From positions 741,493-805,492 of the forward strand of contig NZ_HG964936.1 in assembly GCF_000613245.1 (NCBI RefSeq): a DNA stretch of 64,000 nt, in the 5' to 3' direction. Positions within the stretch are counted from its first letter, which is position 1; each line of letters begins with the position of its first letter. The position numbers were made by a program, and so were the translations under genes. Under the pieces are notes generated by a model that saw nothing but the letters and a program-made list of their open reading frames with translations, did no database searches and was not told where the DNA came from. Positions 1 through 9,636 of this stretch are shown here, in pieces. This DNA is from Mycobacterium asiaticum DSM 44297. GTDB taxonomy: Bacteria > Actinomycetota > Actinomycetes > Mycobacteriales > Mycobacteriaceae.

Positions 1-580
1 ACAGCCATCCGCCACTCCCACCGGCACCGCCGCTGCCGCCCGCCGCGCCCGCGGCGCCGCCACTGCCGCCTGCCCCACCGGCGCCGCCGCTGCCGACTAG
101 CCCAGCGGACCCGCCAGAGCCTCCGGCCAGACCCGACCCGGCCGGTTGGGAGAAGCCATTGCCGCCGTTGCCGTATAGCAGCCCGCCGGCGCCGCCGTTC
201 GGACTGGCCGCCGTCCCGTTGGCGCCGTCACCGATCAGCGGGCGTCCCAACAGTGTCTGGGTGGGGGCGTTGATCGCGCTCAAGATGAGTTGGTCGACGC
301 TCGCGGTTTCGGCCGAGGCATAGGCGCCGGCGGCGTTGGCCACGGCCGCGGCGAACTGCTGGTGAAACGCGGACGCCTGGGCGGCCAGCGACTGATACGT
401 CTGACCGTGTGCACCGAAGATCGCTGTTATCACCGTTGATATTTCGTCGGCGGCCGCAGCCTGCAACTGCGTGGTCGGGGCCAGTGCCGCCGCACTCGCC
501 GCGCTGATCGCTTGCCGGATGCCTGCCAAATCCGTCGCCACTGAGGTGATGGTTTCTGGGGTCGCGAACACAAACGACAT
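1..580 (-). CDS. PE_PGRS family protein, N-terminal part (gene runs off the left edge)
   Basis: The reading frame opens at an ATG (complement of 578-580) behind a GGGAGGA ribosome site and stays open to base 1. The first ~100 residues are a PE domain ([18 protein letters not shown]..., alanine-rich helical hairpin). It is followed by the usual linker ([14 protein letters not shown]) and then Gly-Gly-Ala/Gly-Gly-Ser repeats typical of the PGRS region. PE domains are targeting signals for ESX type VII secretion, so a surface or secreted product is expected. The specific function is unknown. In M. tuberculosis a PE_PGRS gene is also found in this neighbourhood, but orthology cannot be judged from a fragment. 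Confidence 0.9.
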   Translation of the reverse strand, partial: MSFVFATPETITSVATDLAGIRQAISAASAAALAPTTQLQAAAADEISTVITAIFGAHGQTYQSLAAQASAFHQQFAAAVANAAGAYASAETASVDQLILSAINAPTQTLLGRPLIGDGANGTAASPNGGAGGLLYGNGGNGFSQPAGSGLAGGSGGSAGLVGSGGAGGAGGSGGAAGAAGGSGGAGGSGGWL

Positions 581-688
581 GGCAGTCCTCCCGATAGACT
601 GCCGCGCACTGTAACTCCGGACGGGCCGTCGCGTTGGCTGTTTCGCGCAGGTTGTCCGTTTTTAACCCGCGGCCGTAATGGCCGGCAG

Positions 689-1801
689 TTAATCCACGCT
701 GGCGTCACCGATGAGATGAGCCAGCCGCGTGACGAATTCGACGGCCTGGGCCGGACTGTCCAGCGCATACCGGGCAGCGGTGGTTCGGTCACCGTCGTCG
801 TTGTGCCGCACGATGATTGGTATGCCGTCAACGCGCGCCGCGTCGAAGGCGTCCTCGTCGGTGATGTCGTCACCGAGATAGATCGGCGCCGAGTCCGAGT
901 CAGGCAGATGATCCATCACCCAACGCAGCGTCTTGCCCTTGTCCCAGTCAAGATCAGGACGCAACTCGATGACTTCCCGCCCCGTGGTCACCCGCAGCAC
1001 ATCACGCTGCCCAGCGGTGCGCACGGCGGCGGCAACCTCGTCGACCCGATCCCGCCCGGCGTTACGGTAATGCACCGCCACACCAAAACGCTTGTGCTCC
1101 ACGGTAACTCCGGGAATTGGACCGAGCTTCTCGCGTAACTTTGCCGCGGCCTCCGCGAGCACGGGGATCGCTTTTGCCGCCTCTTCGTTTTGGTGGTGCT
1201 CGCCGTCGGGTGCAGTCAGCTCGAATCCGTGGCTGCCGGCATACCAGATGCCGGGCAGACCCACCCGCTTGGACACATCGGCCAGATCCCGTCCGCTGAG
1301 CACGGCGACCGGGCATTGCGCCGCCAACCGCCGCAGCGCCTCGACGGCGCCTTCGACGGGTCGCGCTTCGTCGGGGTCGTTGACGATGTCTGAGAGCGTT
1401 CCGTCGAAGTCGAAGAAAACCGCGGGCCGCCGGACAGAGAAGTCGTTGACCGCCTGCAGTGCGTCCGGAAGCTCGGACATCCGCAGGTCGCCGGTGCGCA
1501 CGGTGACCTGATCGAGGTCGGCGACCTCGAAATCACCGCCGGTGGCCCGAACGCCGATCACCAAGGCGAACCCCGCGTCGCGAGCCGCCGCGACACCGGA
1601 TTGATCGGCCGCGACGACCGCGCACCGGCCCGGCCGCACGGCCAGTGCCTCGGCCGTCTCAATCAGGGAGTCGCCGGCGCGGGAAAAGATGCCGGTGCCG
1701 ACGCCCGCAATCCGCAGTTGTTGCACCAGCGCGTCAGTAGTCGGCAAGGCCGCGTCGAAGAGCACCGCGTCAAGGCGGCGGGGGTCGATCATCACCGACA
1801 T
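689..1801 (-). CDS. otsB: Trehalose-6-phosphate phosphatase OtsB
   Basis: A 370-residue HAD-superfamily enzyme that removes phosphate from trehalose 6-phosphate, the last step of the OtsAB trehalose pathway. HAD motif I DFDGTLSDI lies at about residues 130-138, with the two catalytic aspartates. Motif II is in AVLSGRD and the Mg-binding motif is GDDITDEDAF near residue 316. The N-terminal ~120 residues form a second, HAD-like domain without the catalytic motif, as in mycobacterial OtsB2 (about 390 aa). The start ATG has AAGGTGGG upstream. Its position beside the DGAT-like gene and dnaE2 matches M. tuberculosis otsB2. Confidence 0.93.
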   Translation of the reverse strand: MSVMIDPRRLDAVLFDAALPTTDALVQQLRIAGVGTGIFSRAGDSLIETAEALAVRPGRCAVVAADQSGVAAARDAGFALVIGVRATGGDFEVADLDQVTVRTGDLRMSELPDALQAVNDFSVRRPAVFFDFDGTLSDIVNDPDEARPVEGAVEALRRLAAQCPVAVLSGRDLADVSKRVGLPGIWYAGSHGFELTAPDGEHHQNEEAAKAIPVLAEAAAKLREKLGPIPGVTVEHKRFGVAVHYRNAGRDRVDEVAAAVRTAGQRDVLRVTTGREVIELRPDLDWDKGKTLRWVMDHLPDSDSAPIYLGDDITDEDAFDAARVDGIPIIVRHNDDGDRTTAARYALDSPAQAVEFVTRLAHLIGDASVD

Positions 1802-1835
1802 GGCCCCACCTTCTCACGCGAGTGGGCGCCGGCCG

Positions 1836-2723
1836 TCACTGGCGCGACATGAACCGGCGGTGCCGCGTCAGGCCCTCGTCGGTGCTGGCGACGGAATAGC
1901 AGATTGCGGTCGAGACAACCGTGGGCACCAGCAGCGACAGCACGAAGACGAGACCTACGAATCCGCGGTTGGGTGTGGTCAGCCAGCCGACCGGAAGGCG
2001 CGCCACGCTGACGGCGAGCCAGGACGCGGCGACCGTGAGGAACAGGGTTCCCACGGTCGCTACCTTGATTGACCGCAACGCCAATTCCGTTGGCTCGGGC
2101 GTCTTCAGCGACCGGCTAAGGGTCCGGGTGCGGATGTACACCAACACGAAATCAAGCAGGATGGCCGCCGCGCAGAACGTTGCGATCGATCCGGTGAGCC
2201 AGAGCGCGGGCGGGTGGCCAAGCATGGAATGCAGGTAGTCGATACTGGTTTCGCTCATGATCAGCGTCGTGGTCATCGCGGCGCCGAAGGTCAGCCAGCC
2301 GCCTAATTCTCCCAGGAAGCAGTAGGCGCTGATGTCGGACGGGTCCTCCTTGGGCGTCTTGTTCACCGCGTGGCTGGCTAGCATCCAGCCCAGCCCGCCG
2401 AACAGTCCGGTGGTGCCGGCCGCGAGCATTCCGGTCGCCAAATTTCCCTGGGTCCAGGCGATTGCGCAGATGCTTTGGCGGTCCCCGGTGTCGGAGGGGT
2501 GAGTGCCGGAGATCAGGCTGAACAGGTAACTGTCCAGCATCAGGATCAGGACCGCCGAAGCGAACAGCGCCAGGGTGTGCGCCCCTTCTCGGCTGCTGCG
2601 GTCGAACACCAACGCGATGGCGGTGATCAGGAATCCGCCCAGCACCCCGGCTAATTGAGAGGTCGACGACGCCGCTGCGATCCCGCTCCATTGATCGGAC
2701 GTGCAGAAGGCATCGGGATTCAT
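1836..2723 (-). CDS. Multi-pass membrane protein of unknown function
   Basis: A 295-residue protein with about seven or eight hydrophobic helices: residues ~22-40, 50-70, 93-115, 135-160, 172-195, 220-243 and 255-280. No enzyme motif is recognisable. The N-terminus has no cleavable signal. A charged loop (RTRTLSRSLKTPEPTE) lies between helices 6 and 7. It reads in the same direction as otsB, 34 bases upstream of it, and could be co-transcribed. I do not recognise the family. It is not part of the M. tuberculosis otsB2 neighbourhood as I remember it. Confidence 0.7.
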   Translation of the reverse strand: MNPDAFCTSDQWSGIAAASSTSQLAGVLGGFLITAIALVFDRSSREGAHTLALFASAVLILMLDSYLFSLISGTHPSDTGDRQSICAIAWTQGNLATGMLAAGTTGLFGGLGWMLASHAVNKTPKEDPSDISAYCFLGELGGWLTFGAAMTTTLIMSETSIDYLHSMLGHPPALWLTGSIATFCAAAILLDFVLVYIRTRTLSRSLKTPEPTELALRSIKVATVGTLFLTVAASWLAVSVARLPVGWLTTPNRGFVGLVFVLSLLVPTVVSTAICYSVASTDEGLTRHRRFMSRQ

Positions 2724-2819
2724 CGAGGCCGCAATCCCGTCGAGATCCGCAAAGTCATGGGCCAGAACAATAGCGCGGATTGCGGCCGCGCTATGTCGGC
2801 TCCCTAGGGCGCGCCCGGG

Positions 2820-4069
2820 TCAGTGACGCACGCGCGCAGGTGGCGCGGACGGCCGCCACCGCGCCGCTCCGGAAGGCAGCGCGCGCGACGAACGCTTGCG
2901 CCGCCGGTCGAACAACAGCACCGAGTCGTCGCTCAGCGCGACCAGCTGCGCTATGCCCAGTTCGATGCCGTCGGCCAGGTGCGCCATCTCGGTCGCCCCG
3001 TCGTAGCCGGCGGTGATCCCAAAGACCAGTTCGTCTCCGTAGCTGAAGACCGCGACCCCGGTGCTGACGTTCGGTGCGGTCGGTGGGATGGGCAGCAGCC
3101 GCTCCATCCGTTGGCCCAGCAGATGCAACCGTCGCCGCGGCCCGGCGGCTGTGGTGGCCAGCGTCACCAGGCCTGCCGAAGATGGTCTGGTCAGGGCGTG
3201 TGTGCCTTGGCGCACAACGCAATGGGTGAGTTCACAGTAGGCCGCTGGTGAGGGCGGTCCGTCATGCTGTACACGGCCCGAAGCTGTTGAACGGGCTGCT
3301 CATGTTCGACGGGGAGGTACGGTAACGCCGGTCCGAGGGCGCGGAGCGAATCAGCGCGCGGTTGTTCACCGCGCCGCATCAGCAGCGTGCGGAAGCCCTC
3401 GGTGACCGCGGCAAGCGCGACATCGTTGGGCTGCACCCCGAACTTGCGAGATATCTCCTCGACGACGGCGCGCGGCACCCGCACGGTGCGGTAGTGCCGC
3501 CGAGTGGTGTCGGCACCGGTCGGCGACATCCAGGTAATGGGTAGCAGCGCTGCCCGCGCCGCCGCCTTCACCAGCGTCGCGGGTAGCTGCCAGAGAGCGT
3601 TTGTCCAGTCGGTCGATGGCTGCGAAACCTGTTTCAGCGAGCCATAGTTCGCCAATGTGCTGTTCGCAGCATCATCGCAGAGTCGCAGGAGAAGGTGGGT
3701 CGGCGACACCGCCAGGCTGTGGTGGACCTTGATCAGGATCGCCCAGCGGTCGTCGCGGAGGCCTTCGATGACCCAGCATTCCCATAACGGGCCGTCGAGG
3801 TCGAGGGGACGTTCCAGGGCGTGGGTGATGGCTGGGAAGAGTTCGCCCTCATCGCCAGGCGAGGGTAGCGCAATCCTGTGCACGTGCCGCCCCGCATTCG
3901 AATTCAACCGGAACCCCGGTTGAATCCGTTCTGTCAGCAAGTCTTTGATCAGCTCGCTGTCCGGCGCGCCGCCCTCGACGATGGCAACGGCGGCCATCGC
4001 CATGTTTGGGTGCTGATCCGGTGTCGAGCCGCCGAAGAGTCCTGCTTCGGATGCCGTCTGATGCGCCAT
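2820..4069 (-). pseudogene. Wax ester synthase/diacylglycerol acyltransferase-like gene, frameshifted
   Basis: Two adjacent frames together give one ~416-residue WS/DGAT-family protein of the kind encoded by Rv3371 beside otsB2. The 5' frame (4069 to 3191) carries the condensation-like N-terminal domain and ends ...NSPIALCAKAHTP-stop. The downstream frame, from about 3200 to 2820, continues with family-typical sequence (LVTLATTAAGPRRRLHLLGQ and FGITAGYDG). Adding one C at the CCC near 3194-3196 joins them. The catalytic HHxxxDG motif reads HHSLAVS (about 3703-3735), so even an intact protein would lack the usual Asp-Gly. The start is ATG 4069 (GTG at 4075 is possible), preceded by GGGGGTGGG. 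It may be a true pseudogene or a base-call error. Confidence 0.75.
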
Positions 4070-4276
4070 GCCCACCCCCGATGTGGTTTTCTTGACTTGT
4101 ACCAGTATCCGGATGGTGCCCGCACGGCGGTAGCCTCGTCAGGTTAAGAACGTGTGTTCCAGTTAAAGATGTGTTTAACAGCGGCGATGCGGTGGAGCGG
4201 TGGCTCCAATTTGTTACAAGCCCGTTTGAAAGCCGTTGGCGAATTCGCCTTCTTCGGTTGTGACCGATTTCATTTG

Positions 4277-4292
4277 TCGAACAGATGTTCGA
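4277..4292 (+). promoter_or_regulatory. LexA (SOS) box of dnaE2
   Basis: TCGAACAGATGTTCGA is a perfect match to the mycobacterial SOS box TCGAAC-N4-GTTCGA, a 6+6 inverted repeat. It ends 12 bases before the dnaE2 start codon and touches the predicted -10 element, so bound LexA should block transcription until DNA damage activates RecA. Confidence 0.95.
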
Positions 4293-4298
4293 TATAGT
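4293..4298 (+). promoter_or_regulatory. Predicted -10 element of dnaE2 (leaderless transcript)
   Basis: TATAGT immediately follows the LexA box and sits six bases before the ATG at 4305. With normal -10 to +1 spacing, transcription would begin at or next to the start codon, giving a leaderless mRNA. This agrees with the absence of a Shine-Dalgarno sequence. No good -35 is visible. This is inference from spacing only. Confidence 0.55.
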
Positions 4299-4304
4299 GG
4301 AACG

Positions 4305-7300
4305 ATGGGCTGGCACAACGGACCGCCCAGCTGGTCCGAGATGGAACGGGTGCTGGACGGCAAGCCGCGTCACGCCGGCGCTCCCGTTGCGGTGCGGCCG
4401 GCCGATGATGCCCCGCTGTCGTCCAAGCGGGGGACGTACACCGCAAAACCGGAAGGGCGGCGAGCCAAGTCGTCGGTCGCGTATGCCGAACTGCATGCGC
4501 ATTCGGCGTACAGCTTTCTCGACGGGGCCAGCACGCCGGAGGAGCTGGTCGAGGAGGCCGCCCGGCTGGACCTGCGCGCGCTTGCGCTGACCGACCACAA
4601 CGGCTTGTACGGGGCGGTGCGGTTCGCCGAGGCCGCCGCCGAACTCGACGTGCGGACGGTTTTCGGCGCCGAGCTGTCGTTGGGAGCCTCGTCGGTATCG
4701 GAAGCCCGCACCGAGCAGCCGGACCCGCCCGGGCCCCATCTGTTGGTGCTGGCCCGCGGGCCCGAAGGGTATCGGCGGCTGTCCCGCCAACTGGCCGCGG
4801 CGCATCTGGCCGGTGGTGAGAAGGGCAAGCTGCGCTATGACATCGATGCGCTGACCGAGGCGGCCGGTGGGCACTGGCACATTTTGACCGGTTGCCGTAA
4901 AGGTACTGTGCGCCAAGCTCTTTCCGACGGCGGGCCGGAGGCGGCGAGGCGGGCTTTGGCCGAGCTGGTGGACCGGTTCAGTGCCGAACGGGTCAGCATC
5001 GAATTGACCCATCACGGACAGCCGCTCGATGACGAACGCAACGCGCTGTTGGCCGGGTTGGCGGCACACTTCGGCGTCGGGGTCGTCGCCACCACGGGAG
5101 CGCACTTCGCCCATCCGTCCCGCCGCCGGTTGGCCATGGCGATGGGCGCGATCCGGGCCCGGCAGTCCCTGGATGCGGCGGCCGGCTGGCTGGCGCCGCT
5201 GGGCGGCTCGCATCTGCGGTCGGGTGAGGAGATGGCCCGGCTGTTCGCGCAGCACCCCGCGGCGGTGACCGCGGCCGCCGAACTCGGGGAACAGTGCGCG
5301 TTCGGTCTGGCGCTGATCGCACCGCAACTGCCGCCGTTCGACGTGCCCGACGGGCACACCGAGGACAGCTGGCTGCGCTCGTTGACCATGGTGGGCGCTG
5401 CCGACCGCTACGGGCCACCCGACGCCGCGCCGCGCGCCTACGCCCAGATCGAGCATGAGCTGAAAATCATTGCGCAACTGCAGTTTCCGGGTTATTTCCT
5501 GGTGGTCGACGATATCACCCGGTTCTGCCGGGAGAACGACATTCTGTGCCAGGGTCGGGGGTCGGCGGCCAATTCCGCGGTCTGTTATGCCCTCGGTGTC
5601 ACCGCTGTCGACCCGGTGGCCAACGATCTGCTGTTCGAACGGTTTCTGTCGCCCGCCCGCGACGGGCCACCCGACATCGACATCGACATCGAGTCGGATC
5701 AGCGGGAAAAGGTGATCCAGTACGTCTACGACAAATACGGCCGCGACTACGCGGCCCAGGTGGCCAACGTCATCACCTACCGGCCGCGCAGCGCGGTGCG
5801 CGACATGGCCCGCGCCCTGGGTTTCTCGCAGGGGCAGCAGGACGCTTGGAGTAAGCAGATCAGCCACTGGTCGGGGCAGCCGGACGATATCGAAGGCATC
5901 CCCAAGCAGGTGGTCGACCTGGCCAACCAGATCCGCAACCTGCCCCGGCACATGGGAATCCATTCCGGTGGCATGGTGATCTGCGACCGGCCGATCGCCG
6001 ACGTGTGCCCGGTGGAATGGGCGCGGATGGAGAACCGCAGCGTCCTGCAGTGGGACAAAGACGACTGCGCGGCAATCGGTTTGGTGAAGTTCGATCTGCT
6101 CGGGCTGGGCATGCTCTCGGCCCTGCATTACGCCAGGGACCTGGTGGCCGAGCACAAGGGCATCGAGGTGGACCTGGCCCGGCTCGACCTTTCCGAACCG
6201 GCGGTGTACGAGATGCTTTCGCGTGCCGACTCGGTGGGGGTGTTCCAGGTGGAGTCGCGGGCGCAGATGGCCACATTGCCCCGACTGCGGCCCCGGATCT
6301 TCTATGACCTGGTGGTGGAAGTGGCGCTGATCCGTCCCGGCCCCATCCAGGGCAATTCGGTGCACCCGTACATCAAGCGGCGCAACGGTATCGAGCCGGT
6401 GGTCTACGACCACCCAGCCATGGAATCGGCCCTGCGCAAGACGCTGGGGGTGCCGCTTTTCCAAGAGCAACTGATGCAGCTCGCGGTCGACTGCGCCGGG
6501 TTCTCGGCCGCCGAGGCCGACCAGTTGCGGCGCGCCATGGGCTCCAAACGCTCGACCGAACGGATGCGACGGTTGCGTGGCCGGTTCTATGACGGCATGC
6601 GCACCCTGCACGGCGCCGATGACGAGGTGATCGACCGGATCTACGAGAAGCTGGAGGCGTTCGCCAATTTCGGTTTTCCGGAAAGTCACGCGCTGTCCTT
6701 TGCGTCGCTGGTGTTCTACTCGTCGTGGTTCAAGCTGCATCATCCGGCGGCGTTCTGCGCGGCGTTGCTGCGCGCCCAGCCGATGGGTTTCTATTCACCG
6801 CAGTCGCTGGTGGCCGATGCGCGGCGGCACGGGGTGTTGGTGCACGGCCCGTGCGTCAACGCCAGCCTGGCGCACGCGACGCTGGAGAATGCCGGCATGG
6901 AGGTCCGCCTCGGGCTGGGCGCGGTCCGCCATATCGGCGACGACCTCGCCGAGAAGCTGGCCGACGAACGAAAGGCCCACGGCCCGTTTGCTTCTCTGCT
7001 GGACTTGACGTCACGGCTACAACTCTCCGTGCCGCAGACCGAGGCATTGGCGACGGCCGGGGCGCTGGGTTGTTTCGGGATGTCCCGACGCGAAGCGCTG
7101 TGGGCGGCCGGCGCCGCGGTCACTCAGCGGCCGGACCGGCTGCCGGGGGTGGGCTCGTCGTCGCACATCCCGGAGTTGCCCGGGATGAGTGAGCTCGAGC
7201 TGGCTGCCGCCGACGTGTGGGCCACCGGTGTCTCGCCGGACAGTTACCCGACCCAGTTCCTGCGCGCGGACCTGGACGCGATGGGGGTGGTGCCCGCCGC

Positions 7301-7598
7301 CGCGTTGGGATCGGTGCCCGATGGGGACCGGGTGCTGATCGCCGGTGCGGTGACCCACCGTCAACGGCCCGGCACCGCGCAGGGGGTGACGTTCGTCAAC
7401 CTCGAAGACGAGACCGGGATGGTCAACGTGCTCTGCACGCCCGGGGTTTGGGCGCGGCATCGTAGACTGGCGCACACCGCGCCGGCGTTGCTGATTCGCG
7501 GCCAGGTCCAAAACGCAAGCGGGGCAATCACTGTCGTGGCCGAGCGGATGGGCCGCATCAGCCTGGCGGTGGGTTCGAAGTCGCGCGACTTCCGGTGA
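4305..7598 (+). CDS. dnaE2: Error-prone DNA polymerase DnaE2
   Basis: A 1097-residue C-family polymerase, the damage-inducible alpha-subunit paralogue that performs translesion synthesis with ImuA'/ImuB (not in this window). The PHP domain is N-terminal (ELHAHSAYSFLDGAS..., ALTDHNGLYGAVRFAE). The palm has the catalytic motif PPDIDIDIE near residue 457 with its acidic triad. Finger, thumb and helix-hairpin regions follow, and a C-terminal OB-fold (VNLEDETGMVNVLC) is present. The first in-frame start is 4236, but the ATG at 4305 (MGWHNGPPSW) is chosen. It matches the known mycobacterial N-terminus, and the longer version would put the LexA box inside the gene. The length fits the family. Confidence 0.95.
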   Translation: MGWHNGPPSWSEMERVLDGKPRHAGAPVAVRPADDAPLSSKRGTYTAKPEGRRAKSSVAYAELHAHSAYSFLDGASTPEELVEEAARLDLRALALTDHNGLYGAVRFAEAAAELDVRTVFGAELSLGASSVSEARTEQPDPPGPHLLVLARGPEGYRRLSRQLAAAHLAGGEKGKLRYDIDALTEAAGGHWHILTGCRKGTVRQALSDGGPEAARRALAELVDRFSAERVSIELTHHGQPLDDERNALLAGLAAHFGVGVVATTGAHFAHPSRRRLAMAMGAIRARQSLDAAAGWLAPLGGSHLRSGEEMARLFAQHPAAVTAAAELGEQCAFGLALIAPQLPPFDVPDGHTEDSWLRSLTMVGAADRYGPPDAAPRAYAQIEHELKIIAQLQFPGYFLVVDDITRFCRENDILCQGRGSAANSAVCYALGVTAVDPVANDLLFERFLSPARDGPPDIDIDIESDQREKVIQYVYDKYGRDYAAQVANVITYRPRSAVRDMARALGFSQGQQDAWSKQISHWSGQPDDIEGIPKQVVDLANQIRNLPRHMGIHSGGMVICDRPIADVCPVEWARMENRSVLQWDKDDCAAIGLVKFDLLGLGMLSALHYARDLVAEHKGIEVDLARLDLSEPAVYEMLSRADSVGVFQVESRAQMATLPRLRPRIFYDLVVEVALIRPGPIQGNSVHPYIKRRNGIEPVVYDHPAMESALRKTLGVPLFQEQLMQLAVDCAGFSAAEADQLRRAMGSKRSTERMRRLRGRFYDGMRTLHGADDEVIDRIYEKLEAFANFGFPESHALSFASLVFYSSWFKLHHPAAFCAALLRAQPMGFYSPQSLVADARRHGVLVHGPCVNASLAHATLENAGMEVRLGLGAVRHIGDDLAEKLADERKAHGPFASLLDLTSRLQLSVPQTEALATAGALGCFGMSRREALWAAGAAVTQRPDRLPGVGSSSHIPELPGMSELELAAADVWATGVSPDSYPTQFLRADLDAMGVVPAAALGSVPDGDRVLIAGAVTHRQRPGTAQGVTFVNLEDETGMVNVLCTPGVWARHRRLAHTAPALLIRGQVQNASGAITVVAERMGRISLAVGSKSRDFR

Positions 7599-7702
7599 TC
7601 GCGGGCAGAGCGAAAGCACCAATTTCGCGCCCGAATTGGCTGCTTTTGCGTCTGCTCGCGGTGTGCCGCACAGTATGGGGGTCACTCGCAGAAGGAGGCA
7701 CG

Positions 7703-8536
7703 GTGTCGAAGGTCTGGTTCCTCACGGGAGCGTCTCGCGGCTTTGGTCTCGAGATCGCACGCAAGATCCTCAGCCAGGGGGACCGCGTGGTCGCCACCGC
7801 GCGGCGCGCGGATCGGATTCCAGCACAATTCCCTGACGCCGGGGACGCCCTACTCGCCGTCGACCTGGATGTCACCGACGCCGACCAGGCGACGGCCGCG
7901 GTCCAGGCCGCCGTCGACAAATTCGGGCGGATCGACGTGCTGGTGAACAACGCGGGTCGGGGACTGCTCGGAGCCGTCGAGGAATCGTCGGATGCTTCGG
8001 TCCGTGCCGTCTACGAAGTCAATGTGTTCGGCACCCTGACCATGCAACGCGCGGTGCTACCGGTGATGCGTCGTCAACGCTCGGGCCACATCATCAACAT
8101 CAGTTCGGTCGGTGGGCTGCAGGGCGGACCCGGCTTCGGGGTGTACTGCTCGACCAAGTTCGCGATGGAAGGGTTCAGCGAGGCGCTCGCGCAGGAGGTC
8201 AAGCCGCTCGGCATCTGGGTGACCATCATCGAACCCGGCTATTTCCGCACCGACTTCCTCGATGCGACGAGCCTCGGTACCGAAGAGACCATCATCGAGG
8301 ACTACGCCGCCACCGCCGGCGCGGTGCGCGCACGCGCCGCCGACATCAACCACAGTCAGCCGGGTGACCCGGTCAAGGCTGCCGCGGCCATTGTCGACAT
8401 CGCCTCGGCATCCGAGCCGCCGCTACACCTGCTGCTGGGCACGGACTGCGTCGCGGCCGTCGAGAGCAAGATCAAACAGCTGCAGACCGACATCGACAAT
8501 TGGCGCAGCGTGTCGGTGTCCACCGACCTCGACTAG
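7703..8536 (+). CDS. Short-chain dehydrogenase/reductase
   Basis: A 277-residue classical SDR. It has the nucleotide-binding motif TGASRGFG near the N-terminus, NNAG at about residue 83, an active-site Ser in INISSVGG, and the YxxxK pair in YCSTK. The tail EPGYFRTDF is usual for NADP-linked oxidoreductases acting on unknown alcohol or carbonyl substrates. The GTG start at 7703 is preferred because GAAGGAGG lies six bases upstream; the longer frame from 7595 begins before this site. The substrate cannot be predicted. Confidence 0.88.
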   Translation: MSKVWFLTGASRGFGLEIARKILSQGDRVVATARRADRIPAQFPDAGDALLAVDLDVTDADQATAAVQAAVDKFGRIDVLVNNAGRGLLGAVEESSDASVRAVYEVNVFGTLTMQRAVLPVMRRQRSGHIINISSVGGLQGGPGFGVYCSTKFAMEGFSEALAQEVKPLGIWVTIIEPGYFRTDFLDATSLGTEETIIEDYAATAGAVRARAADINHSQPGDPVKAAAAIVDIASASEPPLHLLLGTDCVAAVESKIKQLQTDIDNWRSVSVSTDLD

Positions 8537-8557
8537 CCGGCTAACGAGCGGAGGGCG

Positions 8558-8968
8558 TTAAGCGGTGGGTGTGGTCCATACCTTCGTCGGGGTGATCCGC
8601 AGCCGCGTGCTGTAGTTGCTCATCGCGTCGGTCAAGCCGAATTGCTCGGCGTCTTCTTGGTATTTCGCCCAGTACGATTCGTCGTCTCGGCAGTCGACAC
8701 CGGTGGCGTCCACCGCCGCCGTGCCCCCGATCACGATGATGCCGCCACCGTTGCCGTCCGAATCCAGATTCACGCTCACCCGCGGGCGTGCCTGGATGTG
8801 GGCGACCTTGGCGGCGTGGGGTTCGGTGTAGACCGTGAGCGTGGTGCCGTCGAAGTAGAACCAGATCAACCGCGGCACCGGCTGCCCGGACTTGGCGACA
8901 GTGGTCAGCCAGCCGTAGTGGTCGACTGTGAGCCTGCTGGAAACCTCTTGCGTCAGTTCGATGCTCAT
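8558..8968 (-). CDS. PPOX-class flavin/F420-dependent oxidoreductase (Rv3369-like)
   Basis: A 136-residue split-barrel protein of the pyridoxamine-phosphate-oxidase-like class. It contains the typical segments RLTVDHYGWLTTVAKSGQP and PRLIWFYFDGTTLTVYTEP, then RPRVSVNLDSDG. Mycobacterial members of this size often use F420 or FMN. The start ATG is at 8968 (MSIELTQEV); a longer frame to 8998 would overlap the divergent nitroreductase start. It is divergent from the nitroreductase with only 23 bases between starts, so they share a control region. This pairing matches Rv3369/Rv3368c. Confidence 0.85.
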   Translation of the reverse strand: MSIELTQEVSSRLTVDHYGWLTTVAKSGQPVPRLIWFYFDGTTLTVYTEPHAAKVAHIQARPRVSVNLDSDGNGGGIIVIGGTAAVDATGVDCRDDESYWAKYQEDAEQFGLTDAMSNYSTRLRITPTKVWTTPTA

Positions 8969-8991
8969 GGCGCCAACGGTAGCCTGCAGCC

Positions 8992-9636
8992 ATGACACTC
9001 AACCTGACCGTCGACGAAGTCCTGACCACCACCCGCTCGGTCCGCAAGCGTCTTGACTTCGACAAACCGGTGCCGCGCGAAGTGCTCATGGAATGCCTCG
9101 AGCTGGCGCTGCAGGCGCCCACCGGCTCCAATTCGCAAGGCTGGCAATGGGTTTTCGTCGAGGATCCGGAAAAGAAAAAGGCGATTGGGGACGTCTACCT
9201 GGCCAATGCCAGCGGCTACCTGAGCTCACCGGCGCCCGAATACGGCGAAGGCGACACCCGCGGCGAACGAATGGGGAAGGTGCGCGATTCGGCTTCGTAC
9301 CTGGCCGAGCACATGCACGAGGCGCCGGTCCTGCTGATCCCGTGCATCCTTGGCCGGGAGGAGAAGTCGCCGTTGGGCGGGGTGTCGTTCTGGGCGTCGC
9401 TGTTCCCGGCGGTGTGGAGCTTCTGCTTGGCGCTGCGCTCGCGCGGGTTGGGGTCGTGCTGGACAACTTTGCACCTGCTCGGTGACGGCGAGCGCAAGGT
9501 GGCCGACGTGCTCGGGATCCCCTACGACGAGTACAGCCAGGGTGGGCTGTTCCCGATCGCCTACACCAAGGGCACCGACTTCCGGCCGGCCAAGCGGCTG
9601 CCGGCCGAAAAGCTGACGCACTGGAACGGTTGGTGA
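8992..9636 (+). CDS. Nitroreductase family protein (Rv3368c-like)
   Basis: A 214-residue FMN-dependent NAD(P)H nitroreductase-fold protein. The N-terminal TTRSVRKRLDF is the phosphate-binding arginine cluster that contacts FMN, followed by LQAPTGSNSQGWQWVFV, the characteristic substrate/FMN segment. The C-terminal half has LRSRGLGSCWTTLHL. The physiological substrate is unknown. The gene is alone on this strand and is followed by a strong hairpin at 9842-9871. Confidence 0.9.
   Translation: MTLNLTVDEVLTTTRSVRKRLDFDKPVPREVLMECLELALQAPTGSNSQGWQWVFVEDPEKKKAIGDVYLANASGYLSSPAPEYGEGDTRGERMGKVRDSASYLAEHMHEAPVLLIPCILGREEKSPLGGVSFWASLFPAVWSFCLALRSRGLGSCWTTLHLLGDGERKVADVLGIPYDEYSQGGLFPIAYTKGTDFRPAKRLPAEKLTHWNGW

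Noticed and set aside
3849..6743. 964-codon minus-strand open frame opposite dnaE2
   Set aside because: It is the mirror of dnaE2 codons in GC-rich DNA, full of Arg/Gly/Gln/His runs with no family resemblance. dnaE2 on the other strand has complete polymerase motifs.
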